Below are positions 17,151 to 25,359 of a DNA stretch of 64,000 nt, in pieces; the first letter of the stretch is position 1; the number at the start of each line of letters is the position of its first letter. The notes beneath the pieces are model-generated. The model did not search any database, was not told the origin of the DNA, and was given only the letters and a program-made list of their open reading frames with translations. Source of the stretch: Asticcacaulis tiandongensis (GTDB lineage Bacteria; Pseudomonadota; Alphaproteobacteria; Caulobacterales; Caulobacteraceae); the NCBI RefSeq assembly GCF_006475605.1, contig NZ_SSBC01000020.1, forward strand, positions 150,550-214,549, written 5' to 3'. The position numbers were made by a program, and so were the translations under genes.

Positions 17151-20100
17151 TTAGAATGTACCACGAATAACGAAGGTCACGCGACGGTCGTTTACGAACC
17201 ATGAGCGACCGGCTGTCAGCAGTTGATTGTTGAGAATTGCCCGGGTGTGGGTGATCTCGTTGTTCAGGTTAACACCCTGAACCCCAATCTTGATCTGCGG
17301 CGTGATATCATAGAAGAGTGAGGCGTCGATCTGACCGCCGCCTTCCTGCATGATAGGTTGATAAGGGACGATAACGTCACGTACGGTGATCAGGAAGTCT
17401 GAGCGGTAGTTATAGGCCAGACGTGCAGACAACCCGTATTTTTCATAGAAAACAGCGAGGTTGGCATTCCGCTTGGACAGGCCCTGCAGCGGCAGCAGCG
17501 ACGTATCAATTATCGAGACACGACCAGCGGCAACGTCCGGATCGGTTGCGGAGAGCGTGCTTTGGCTCACGTTAGACGACGAAATATATGAGTAGTTCGC
17601 GTTGACGCCCAGTCCGTCAAATGGAGATGGCAGGAAATTGAACGTCTGTTGGTAAGCCAGTTCGAAACCCTTGATTTTCGCCTTGTCAGGTGAATTCATT
17701 GGCTGGCTGATAACGCCTTCGAAGGTTACGCCATTGTTCGTGAGCGGAACCGTACGCGTATCATTAGTCACGACATTATACAGTTCCTTATGGAACAGGG
17801 CCAAAGTCAATGACCCGACAGGTGCGAAGTACCATTCTGCCGAGAGGTCAATATTATTTGATGTGGTAGCTGTGAGATTAGGGTTGCCTATCCCTGCGAC
17901 CACACGTGGTACACCGCCGTTAGCCTGAACGGTTTCACGGGCGTTATCCTGAAGATCCATCGCATAGTTTTGATAGTTACGAATGACACCCATTTCAGGA
18001 TAGGTAAGTGTCTTGGACAGCCCCAGACGGAACACCCACTCAGGGCTTGGCTGAACCTTCAGGTTAAAGCTCGGCAAGAGGTAACGCATGTCGGTTTTTG
18101 CCGAAACCGGAATAATAGCACCGTTGGAAAAAGCGCGAACCTGATCACGTACTGCAGGGGAAAGGTCATTACAGAATACGCTTTCCGCCCGTGCCGCGGC
18201 GCATTGTGCTTCGGTCATCATGGAAGCGAAGGGGAAAGCAATATAGCCATCCGATTGACGATTGGTCGATGTATAGCGAAGGCCGACATTGCCGGAATAA
18301 GTCCAGCCATTATCGGCTTCGTGACGGTACTTGACCATAACGTAAGCGGCTTTGTTGATCTCGTTGATCGGGTTTATTTCGTTCGCGCGGAACGGCCCGT
18401 CAACCACATCACAGCGAAGATCGGCAGGTACCCAGTTTTGCGGTGCCGGTGTGCCGTCGCCGCAGACAAAATCCGGATGCTGCGGGTCACGCCAGGTGCT
18501 GCTGATTGCGGACGCAAAATCACGATAGGTCTGATAATCTGCTACGGCATCAATTGAAGAATACCAGCGCGGCGTATCCAATGGATGGCTGATTTCACCA
18601 TTCATGAAATTATCGAAGCCGAACAGGTAGCCATTCGATGATGCGGCCTGACCATTGTTGAGGGTTTCATCAAGCCATACAGGACCGGTACCGCCCCAAA
18701 TTTCTGATACAGCCCCCCAATTATAGCTGGAGAAACGCGTTGTTTGGTCGCGTTCAGCCCAGCGGGCACCGAATGAAATCGAGGTTATGTAATTATTGGG
18801 TTCGAAAATATATTCGCTATCGGCGCGGAAGGAAAGGAGTTCGCCTTCCGAACGTTCGAAGTGATCCATGGCCGCCCGCCAGAATGTATTGTACGGGTCG
18901 GCATAGGTTGGATGGTCAGGGCCTGCATAAAGACCACACCCATTATCGTTATCCCAGTCTCCGTTAGCCGGATCACATGGGGTGCCATTGGGGCTGAGAA
19001 GGGTTGGGGTGCGGAAGCGAATATCAGGAATGTCTTTGCCGTTGGTGCGGATTTCGACGTCCTGGAAAGATGAAGACCAGAGGCCGTGGTCATCTACAAC
19101 CACATCAGATTTCACATGCTGAAGGTCGAACTTGAAGCCCCAGCGCTCATTAGGGGTCCATTGCAGGGCCAGACTCATATCCTGAGTCATGTATTCCTGA
19201 TTTTGATCGCGGCGCTGGTTATTGGATTGCAGTCCGTAACGTGGCGTACGGCTGTCGTTACCACCCGCCACATCCGAGCGCCAACCGGTGTAACCACTGA
19301 TCAGGCCGTTGGTGAAGACGCCGCTTTGATCATATTCAACATCCGTACCGTAGACGGGGAACGAATCGCCGTTGCTGGTGACATTGTCGGTAGCAATTTC
19401 AATTGTGTGTTCGGTCCACGCCTGAGTGGCTTCGGAACGCAGGAACTGGAATGTTGCCAGCATCGTATCGTCAGTGGAACGCCACTGAGCAGCCACGCCG
19501 TAACCTTCGCGCTTACGCTCAGACGTTTGTGTGCGCATGACGGCGCCACGAGGGAAATAAACGCCTGCATTCCCGTTGCAGGAAACGCCTGGAGCCGTGA
19601 CAGGTGTGGCGGGGGCTGTGGGATTGTTCGCGTCGTATGTTAAAATATCATCGCGGCAGGAATAGTTGGAAAGCTGGGCACCGTCCGAGCGGGTAGTCAA
19701 TTCCGAATTGACATAGTTGACCAGCAAACCAAACTCACCAACTTCGGTGTCCCAACGGTTTGAATAGAGGGCTGAATAGGTGGGCGTCCACTTTTTTGCG
19801 AAATCACCATAAGAGCCTTCAGCGGAGAAGGAGAAAACCTGACCGCTTGAGCCAAACGGGACGCGTGTACGTAGATTGACTGTACCCGCGATACCGCCTT
19901 CGATCATGTCGGCAGAAGGATTCTTAAAGACATCTACACCTGCCATAAGTTCGGACGGTACATCGGCAAAACTCAGTGCGCGACCATTGTTGGCAGAGAA
20001 GGAATCGCGACCATTCAGCTCTGAACGGGTAAGATTCAGGCCGCGGACCGTGACGCCAGAACCTTCAACAGAGAAGTGGTCGGGGTCAACGCCGGCAGCG

Positions 20101-20423
20101 AAGCGGTTAATCGATACGCCGGGGATACGTTGAAGCGCTTCGGTAACCGAGCGGTCGGGCAGGGCACCGATATCTTCAGCCGTAACCGAATCGACGATGA
20201 CGTCTGAAGTTCTTTTGATGTTTTGCGCGTTCTGTAATGAACGACGGATGCCGGTAACGACGACCTCTTCGACTTCTTCGGCCGCAGGTGCTGTGTTTTG
20301 CGCAAAGGCGGGGGCGGCAAAAGCCGACAAAGCAACGGCCGAAACGCCGCAAAGCATAGCTGCTGCGGATACATTGCGACCGTATGGGCGCGGCGTGCCG
20401 CGCGTACGTTTTGAGTCTCTCAT
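17151..20423 (-). CDS. TonB-dependent receptor of the xylan locus
   Basis: 1090 residues. Outer-membrane transporter energised by TonB. After a long signal peptide (AAAMLCGVSAVALSAFAAPAFA) come a TonB-box-like stretch EEVVVTGIRRSLQNAQ, the plug domain (IVDSVTAEDIGALPDRSVTEALQRIPGVSI, with VRGLNLTRSELNGRD) and a large barrel ending in VIRGTF with the terminal Phe. Family of the Caulobacter/Xanthomonas sugar receptors. I start at ATG 20423 (MRDSKRTRG) with AGGGAAGAA upstream; a longer ORF to 20465 would run through the operator. Likely imports xylo- or glucuronoxylo-oligosaccharides, judged from flanking GH10, GH43, GH3 and GH115 genes. Confidence 0.93.
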   Translation of the reverse strand: MRDSKRTRGTPRPYGRNVSAAAMLCGVSAVALSAFAAPAFAQNTAPAAEEVEEVVVTGIRRSLQNAQNIKRTSDVIVDSVTAEDIGALPDRSVTEALQRIPGVSINRFAAGVDPDHFSVEGSGVTVRGLNLTRSELNGRDSFSANNGRALSFADVPSELMAGVDVFKNPSADMIEGGIAGTVNLRTRVPFGSSGQVFSFSAEGSYGDFAKKWTPTYSALYSNRWDTEVGEFGLLVNYVNSELTTRSDGAQLSNYSCRDDILTYDANNPTAPATPVTAPGVSCNGNAGVYFPRGAVMRTQTSERKREGYGVAAQWRSTDDTMLATFQFLRSEATQAWTEHTIEIATDNVTSNGDSFPVYGTDVEYDQSGVFTNGLISGYTGWRSDVAGGNDSRTPRYGLQSNNQRRDQNQEYMTQDMSLALQWTPNERWGFKFDLQHVKSDVVVDDHGLWSSSFQDVEIRTNGKDIPDIRFRTPTLLSPNGTPCDPANGDWDNDNGCGLYAGPDHPTYADPYNTFWRAAMDHFERSEGELLSFRADSEYIFEPNNYITSISFGARWAERDQTTRFSSYNWGAVSEIWGGTGPVWLDETLNNGQAASSNGYLFGFDNFMNGEISHPLDTPRWYSSIDAVADYQTYRDFASAISSTWRDPQHPDFVCGDGTPAPQNWVPADLRCDVVDGPFRANEINPINEINKAAYVMVKYRHEADNGWTYSGNVGLRYTSTNRQSDGYIAFPFASMMTEAQCAAARAESVFCNDLSPAVRDQVRAFSNGAIIPVSAKTDMRYLLPSFNLKVQPSPEWVFRLGLSKTLTYPEMGVIRNYQNYAMDLQDNARETVQANGGVPRVVAGIGNPNLTATTSNNIDLSAEWYFAPVGSLTLALFHKELYNVVTNDTRTVPLTNNGVTFEGVISQPMNSPDKAKIKGFELAYQQTFNFLPSPFDGLGVNANYSYISSSNVSQSTLSATDPDVAAGRVSIIDTSLLPLQGLSKRNANLAVFYEKYGLSARLAYNYRSDFLITVRDVIVPYQPIMQEGGGQIDASLFYDITPQIKIGVQGVNLNNEITHTRAILNNQLLTAGRSWFVNDRRVTFVIRGTF

Positions 20424-20450
20424 GATGTTCTTCCCTGATTGATGATAGTT

Positions 20451-20502
20451 TGTTAGCGCTATCATTCTCGTATTTTTTAGGTTAGTATAAAGCTTGTGTC
20501 AA
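20451..20502 (-). promoter_or_regulatory. TonB receptor promoter with LacI-type operator
   Basis: On the minus strand, TTGACA (20497-20502), 17 bases, then TAAAAA (20474-20479). The operator TGTTAGCGCTATCA (20451-20464; 12 of 14 bases as in the GH10 operator) lies just downstream of the -10, across the early transcribed region, as expected for a repressor. Confidence 0.72.
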
Positions 20503-20615
20503 GAATGCGTCACAAGTCATAAGGGGAAGAGTTGCATAAATATACATATAAAGGGAAGTTATATGCTTAGGTTGCACTGCAATAGATAAATGTGTCTGAC
20601 AATATATACATTAAT

Positions 20616-20643
20616 CCGACAAAATGGATAATTATCATATAAA
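20616..20643 (+). promoter_or_regulatory. Possible promoter of the halogenase operon
   Basis: CCGACA (20616-20621), 16 bases, then TATAAA (20638-20643). A start near 20650 would place ATG 20624 outside the mRNA and favour ATG 20687. No TGTTAGCGCTA operator is seen here. Confidence 0.35.
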
Positions 20644-20686
20644 TAAGGGCGGGCAGGGCGCATATATTGAATCTGCACGGGGGCGG

Positions 20687-22231
20687 ATGAAAGTGACTGA
20701 TTGTAATGATAAAAAAATAAAGCGTGTTCTGATTGTTGGTGGCGGCACATCGGGATGGATTGCGGCTGCGAGTCTCTCTCATCTTTATAATCACGCGGAT
20801 TTGAATATTCGTCTGGTGGAATCGCAAGAAATCGCCACGGTGGGCGTGGGTGAAGCAACTGTGCCACACATCAGATATTTTAACGCACGCCTGGGTCTGG
20901 ACGAGCGTGAATTCATGAAAAGCACGCAGGCGACCTTCAAATTGGGCAATGAATTCCGCAACTGGGGCCGCGAAGGTCTGCGCTATGCCCATCCGTTCGG
21001 CGCTTTTGGCGAATCTGTGGCTGGTGTCGGCTTTCACCATCACTGGGTCAGGGCGCATAAAAAAGGGCTGGCGTCCGAGATTGGTGACTATGCCTTGTCG
21101 GTACAGATGATGAATAAGGGGCGGTTTGCCTTACCTGACAAAGACCCGCAATCGGTTTTATCGACCTTTTCCTATGCCTATCAGTTTGATGCCTATCTCT
21201 ATGCCGCTTATTTGCGCAAATACAGTGAGGCGCGCGGGGTCGTACGCACCGAAGGCAAGGTCACCCATGTCGAGCAGCATCCGGAAACCGGCGATGTTAC
21301 GGCCATTCAGCTGGCCAGCGGTGAGCGCATTGTGGCGGACCTGTTTATTGACTGCACGGGCTTTCATGGCCTGCTGATCGAGCAGACACTCAAAACCGGC
21401 TACGAGGACTGGAGCCACTGGCTGCCCAATGACCGGGCCTGGGCGGTGAACTGTGAAATCCGCGAGGGTCATCTGCCTCTCACGCGCAATACAGCACATA
21501 AGGTTGGCTGGCAGTGGCGCATTCCTCTGCAACACCGGCTGGGCAATGGCTATGTCCATTCCAGCGCCTTTATAGATGAGCAGGACGCGCTCGATACGCT
21601 GATGAATAATCTTGAAGGGCCGACTCTCACTGAGCCGAAGCTTCTGAAATTCGTCACCGGAAAGCGTAAGAAACAGTGGAATAAGAATGTGGTGGCGATC
21701 GGTTTGTCGTCAGGCTTTCTTGAGCCGCTTGAATCGACCTCGATCCACCTTATCCATCTGGCGGTGACCAATCTGGTTGAGATGTTCCCCGACAAGGATT
21801 TCCGCGACGAAGACCGTGATGAATATAATCGCATCATGAGCATGGAATATACGCGGGTACGTGATTTTCTGATCCTGCATTATCACGCCACCGAGCGGAC
21901 AGATTCCGAGTTTTGGAACTATTGCCGGACGATGGAGATACCTGACGCCCTGAAATATGAGATGGACCTGTTCCGTCAGCGGGCCGTTGTGGTCAATTAC
22001 AAGCAAAAATTCTTCCTGGAGCCGAGTTGGTTGTCGGTCTATTTCGGGCAGGGCGTCATGCCGGACAGCTATGATCCTTTGAGTGAGCGTCTGAACGATG
22101 CGGAACTTGAGGCGCTGATGGTGCATACCAAATCACGCATTGATCAGGCGGTGGACGCCATGCCGTCCAATGGAGCCTTCCTTGAGGCCTATTGCCCGGG
22201 ATCGGTTACACCGGAAAAGGCGTTGCACTAA
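20687..22231 (+). CDS. Flavin-dependent tryptophan-halogenase-family protein 1
   Basis: About 514 residues from ATG 20687 (an ATG at 20624 would add 21 residues but lacks a ribosome site). FAD-binding GGGTSGW, then VGVGEATVP, the lysine equivalent to the PrnA catalytic lysine in ATFKLGNEF, and the halogenase signature WQWRIP. So the halogenase machinery is intact. In Caulobacterales and Xanthomonas, such proteins recur next to sugar TonB receptors and probably do not act on free tryptophan; substrate unknown. First of three tandem paralogs; next starts one base after the stop codon. Confidence 0.85.
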   Translation: MKVTDCNDKKIKRVLIVGGGTSGWIAAASLSHLYNHADLNIRLVESQEIATVGVGEATVPHIRYFNARLGLDEREFMKSTQATFKLGNEFRNWGREGLRYAHPFGAFGESVAGVGFHHHWVRAHKKGLASEIGDYALSVQMMNKGRFALPDKDPQSVLSTFSYAYQFDAYLYAAYLRKYSEARGVVRTEGKVTHVEQHPETGDVTAIQLASGERIVADLFIDCTGFHGLLIEQTLKTGYEDWSHWLPNDRAWAVNCEIREGHLPLTRNTAHKVGWQWRIPLQHRLGNGYVHSSAFIDEQDALDTLMNNLEGPTLTEPKLLKFVTGKRKKQWNKNVVAIGLSSGFLEPLESTSIHLIHLAVTNLVEMFPDKDFRDEDRDEYNRIMSMEYTRVRDFLILHYHATERTDSEFWNYCRTMEIPDALKYEMDLFRQRAVVVNYKQKFFLEPSWLSVYFGQGVMPDSYDPLSERLNDAELEALMVHTKSRIDQAVDAMPSNGAFLEAYCPGSVTPEKALH

Positions 22232-22232
22232 T

Positions 22233-23675
22233 ATGACAGCGCTCAGACACTTAGTTATTATTGGCGACAGCTATGCGGCATGGATGGCAGCAGCCTTTCT
22301 GGGGCATAGCCTGAAGGCGCTGGATGGGCGTCAGTTGACACAGGTCAGTGTGGTGGCGACGGATGCGCCACAAAGCCGCCGTGCCTTAAGTGCGCCGCCC
22401 TCGTTTCGTGCCTTCAATGCGCGCATCGGCCTCAATGAGGCGCAACTGTTCACGGCGGCGAAGGCCTTACCGTTTTATGGAAGCCAATACGACGGGTTTG
22501 GGGATGGTACTGGTTCGGGGGCGTTCTGGCGCGCCTTTGGTGACTATGGCGTGCGCCTGAATACAGCCCCCTTCCATCATTTCCTGACCTGGCAGGCGCA
22601 GCAGACGGGGATGGTCGATATAGACGACTATGCCCCCGCGGTGAAACTTGCGGCTTCGGGGCGTTTTACACCGCCCGTGTCGGCGATGGAGTCTCCGCTT
22701 TCCGGCGTGGGCCATGGCCTCAATCTTGATACCGCAGCCTACAGGCGCTTGCTGAAAACGGCCTCTCCTATGGTCAGAGTCATTGAAGGCACGCTGTCTG
22801 GTTTTAGCCGTGATGAGCTGGGGAGGGTCAGTGCGATACAGCTTGAGGGCGGTCAGACGGTCGAGGCGGACTTTTTCATTGATGCTGACGGCTGGCTGAC
22901 GGAACAACGGAATGTGCCGTTTGTGGCCGCAGTCGGCTTGTCTCATGATCGGGCTATTGAGGTCGGCGCCCTTCATGCCGATGAACGGGCGGCCAATCAT
23001 ATTACGGCGGTGGACGGCGGCTTTATGCTGCGGCGGCCCGTGGGCGGCGAAGACCGTATTCGGCTGGTATATGACAGCCGCCAAATAGATACGGATCAGG
23101 CGCGAAACCTGTTGGGAGACATGGGTGCCGAAGCCGAAATCGAAACCTTTGTACAGGGCCGCCGCACCGCCTTCTGGCAGGATAATGTGCTGAGCATCGG
23201 TGAGGCCTCAGGGGTACTGGACGGCATTGGCCTGCATGAACTGATGTTTGTTCAGCACGAACTGACGCAGTTTCTGGCGCTGTTTCCCGATCAGGAAAGT
23301 CGGCCGGAACTGGCGCGCGAATATAACCGTGTCCTGACCCAGAGCTTTGACCGTACGGCTGATTTTGCGCGGCTGCATTATGCGGAATCAGGCTGGTCAG
23401 AAAGCGTGCGGCAAAAGGTCAGCTATTTCCGAAGTCGCGGTTACATTCAGATGCTGGACGACGAAACGGCCAGTGAAGCCGACTTCCTTTCACTTTTGTG
23501 GGGGCGGGGCATCCGGCCTGAGCGTTATGACCGCACGATTGATGCGCTCGACAAGGCTTTGACGCTGAAAAGACTTGAACAGATGCGCAATATCATCAAC
23601 CATGAAATCAATCGCCTGCCATCCTTTGCCGTACTCCGGCAGCAGATAGAGCAGGCGGCGTCAGGGCGGGCCTGA
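22233..23675 (+). CDS. Degenerate tryptophan-halogenase-like protein 2
   Basis: 480 residues from ATG 22233, with GGAAAAGG upstream and one base after the previous stop. Aligns end to end with its neighbours (RAFNARIGLNEAQL, VEADFFIDADGWL, SIGEASGVLDGIGLHE, FLALFPDQ, DFARLHYAES), but every hallmark is altered: GGGTAGW is IGDSYAAW, GVGEAT is replaced by RALSAPP, the catalytic lysine position reads LPFYGSQ, and WQWRIP is absent (GGFMLRRP). So it is probably not a halogenase; it may be a structural partner of the two intact ones. Confidence 0.8.
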   Translation: MTALRHLVIIGDSYAAWMAAAFLGHSLKALDGRQLTQVSVVATDAPQSRRALSAPPSFRAFNARIGLNEAQLFTAAKALPFYGSQYDGFGDGTGSGAFWRAFGDYGVRLNTAPFHHFLTWQAQQTGMVDIDDYAPAVKLAASGRFTPPVSAMESPLSGVGHGLNLDTAAYRRLLKTASPMVRVIEGTLSGFSRDELGRVSAIQLEGGQTVEADFFIDADGWLTEQRNVPFVAAVGLSHDRAIEVGALHADERAANHITAVDGGFMLRRPVGGEDRIRLVYDSRQIDTDQARNLLGDMGAEAEIETFVQGRRTAFWQDNVLSIGEASGVLDGIGLHELMFVQHELTQFLALFPDQESRPELAREYNRVLTQSFDRTADFARLHYAESGWSESVRQKVSYFRSRGYIQMLDDETASEADFLSLLWGRGIRPERYDRTIDALDKALTLKRLEQMRNIINHEINRLPSFAVLRQQIEQAASGRA

Positions 23676-23724
23676 ACCGCCGTGACGTTATTTAAATATA
23701 CAGAGGAAGCAGGAGCGTAGGTTT

Positions 23725-25269
23725 ATGCGTGAGAACCGGATTCAGTCGATCATCATTATCGGTGGCGGCACGGCGGGGTGGATGACGGCAGCGGCCTTGT
23801 CCAAGATTCTGGGTAAGGACTATGCCGACATAAGGCTGGTCGAATCCGAACAAATCGCTACGGTGGGCGTCGGCGAAGCGACCATTCCGCAGTTGAATGT
23901 TTTCAACCGGCTTCTGGGGTTGGATGAGAACGACTTTGTCCGTCAGACTAATGGCTCATTTAAGCTCGGTATCGAGTTTGTTGACTGGGCGCGTAAGGGC
24001 GATCGCTATTTCCATCCTTTTGGTCCGTATGGCGTTGATATGCGCGGCGTATCATTCCATGCCTACTGGCAAAAGCTTCAGACCCTTGGGGTGGTGGATT
24101 CAATTTCCGACTATAACCTGATGTCGGTCGCTGCACGCGAAAATCGCTTCATGCGCGCGGATCGTTCGGCGAAAAATTCACCCATCGCCAATATTTCCTA
24201 TGCCTTTCACTTTGACGCCAGCCTCTATGCCAAATTCCTTCGGCGGTTTTCCGAAGCACATGGCGTCACCCGCGTCGAAGGCAAAGTCGTTGATGTCGAA
24301 CAGAATCCGGAAAACGGTTTTGTCACCGCCATTAAGCTTGAGAATGGTGAGCGCCTTGAGGCTGAACTGTTTATCGACTGCTCAGGCTTCCGGGGCGTGT
24401 TGATCGAGCAGGTGCTGAAAACCGGTTATAATGACTGGTCGAAATATCTGCCTAATAACCGTGCCTGGGCGACGCAGTGCGAATATCACCGTGATGAAAA
24501 CGGCAAGACCGTCGGTTTTACACCTTTCACACGGGCAACAGCGCGTGAGGCGGGCTGGCAATGGCGTATTCCGCTTCAGCACCGTATCGGCACGGGCTAT
24601 GTGTTCTCGAATAATTTTGTCGATGAAGAAAAGGCGCGTGACACACTCCTTCAGAATCTGGACGGCAAATATATTCAGGAACCCCACCTGATTAAATTTG
24701 TCGGTGGTCATCGCAAGAAGTTCTGGAACAAAAATGTTGTGGCGATCGGTCTGGCGGCGGGCTTTATGGAGCCTCTGGAATCGACCTCGATCTTCCTGAT
24801 CCAGAGCGGTATCGCCAAGCTTCTGCAACTGTTCCCCGATAAGGATTTTGAACCGGCGGACCGTGACCGCTTCAATACCTTAAGCACCAACGAATATGAA
24901 TATATCCGCGATTTTCTTGTGCTGCATTTCAATGCCACGGAACGCGATGACACGCCCTATTGGGACTATTGCCGTAATATTCCGCTGCCTGACCGGCTTA
25001 AGGAAAAATACGAAGTATTCCAAAGCCGCGGGCGTATTTTCCGCGAAGACCTTGAACTGTTCAATGACACAAGCTGGTTTGCCGTCATGACCGGTCAGAG
25101 AATGCAGTCACGAAGCTATGATCCGGTCGTTGAGATGTTGACGGATGAGGAACTGAAGGCCAGACTGCATGACATCAAGGACGTCATCTATCGATCGTCA
25201 CAGGTCATGCCCAGTCAGGCTGAGTTTATTAAACGCCACTGTGCTTCACCAGAGTTCGTACACGGCTGA
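23725..25269 (+). CDS. Flavin-dependent tryptophan-halogenase-family protein 3
   Basis: 514 residues. GGGTAGW (13-19), VGVGEATIP (47-55), Lys80 in GSFKLG matching the PrnA catalytic lysine, and WQWRIP at 278-283. Close to paralog 1 along the whole length (HFDASLYAKFLRRFSEAHGV). Strong ribosome site AGGAAG/AGGAG upstream. Ends the halogenase run; a terminator follows at 25286. Expected FADH2 supply from a flavin reductase is not encoded in the window. Confidence 0.87.
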   Translation: MRENRIQSIIIIGGGTAGWMTAAALSKILGKDYADIRLVESEQIATVGVGEATIPQLNVFNRLLGLDENDFVRQTNGSFKLGIEFVDWARKGDRYFHPFGPYGVDMRGVSFHAYWQKLQTLGVVDSISDYNLMSVAARENRFMRADRSAKNSPIANISYAFHFDASLYAKFLRRFSEAHGVTRVEGKVVDVEQNPENGFVTAIKLENGERLEAELFIDCSGFRGVLIEQVLKTGYNDWSKYLPNNRAWATQCEYHRDENGKTVGFTPFTRATAREAGWQWRIPLQHRIGTGYVFSNNFVDEEKARDTLLQNLDGKYIQEPHLIKFVGGHRKKFWNKNVVAIGLAAGFMEPLESTSIFLIQSGIAKLLQLFPDKDFEPADRDRFNTLSTNEYEYIRDFLVLHFNATERDDTPYWDYCRNIPLPDRLKEKYEVFQSRGRIFREDLELFNDTSWFAVMTGQRMQSRSYDPVVEMLTDEELKARLHDIKDVIYRSSQVMPSQAEFIKRHCASPEFVHG

Positions 25270-25285
25270 GTTCGCCGTTGAGATA

Positions 25286-25318
25286 CCGCTCCGCCGCAGA
25301 CGGAGCGGGACGCTTTTT
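25286..25318 (+). terminator. Intrinsic terminator after the halogenases
   Basis: CCGCTCCG (25286-25293) pairs with CGGAGCGG (25301-25308), followed by GACGCTTTTT. It separates the halogenase run from the GH3 operon, so GH3 needs its own promoter or read-through. Confidence 0.75.
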
Positions 25319-25359
25319 GAATAACAACCAGAAAAAAACCACTACAAGGGAAGTATGAA

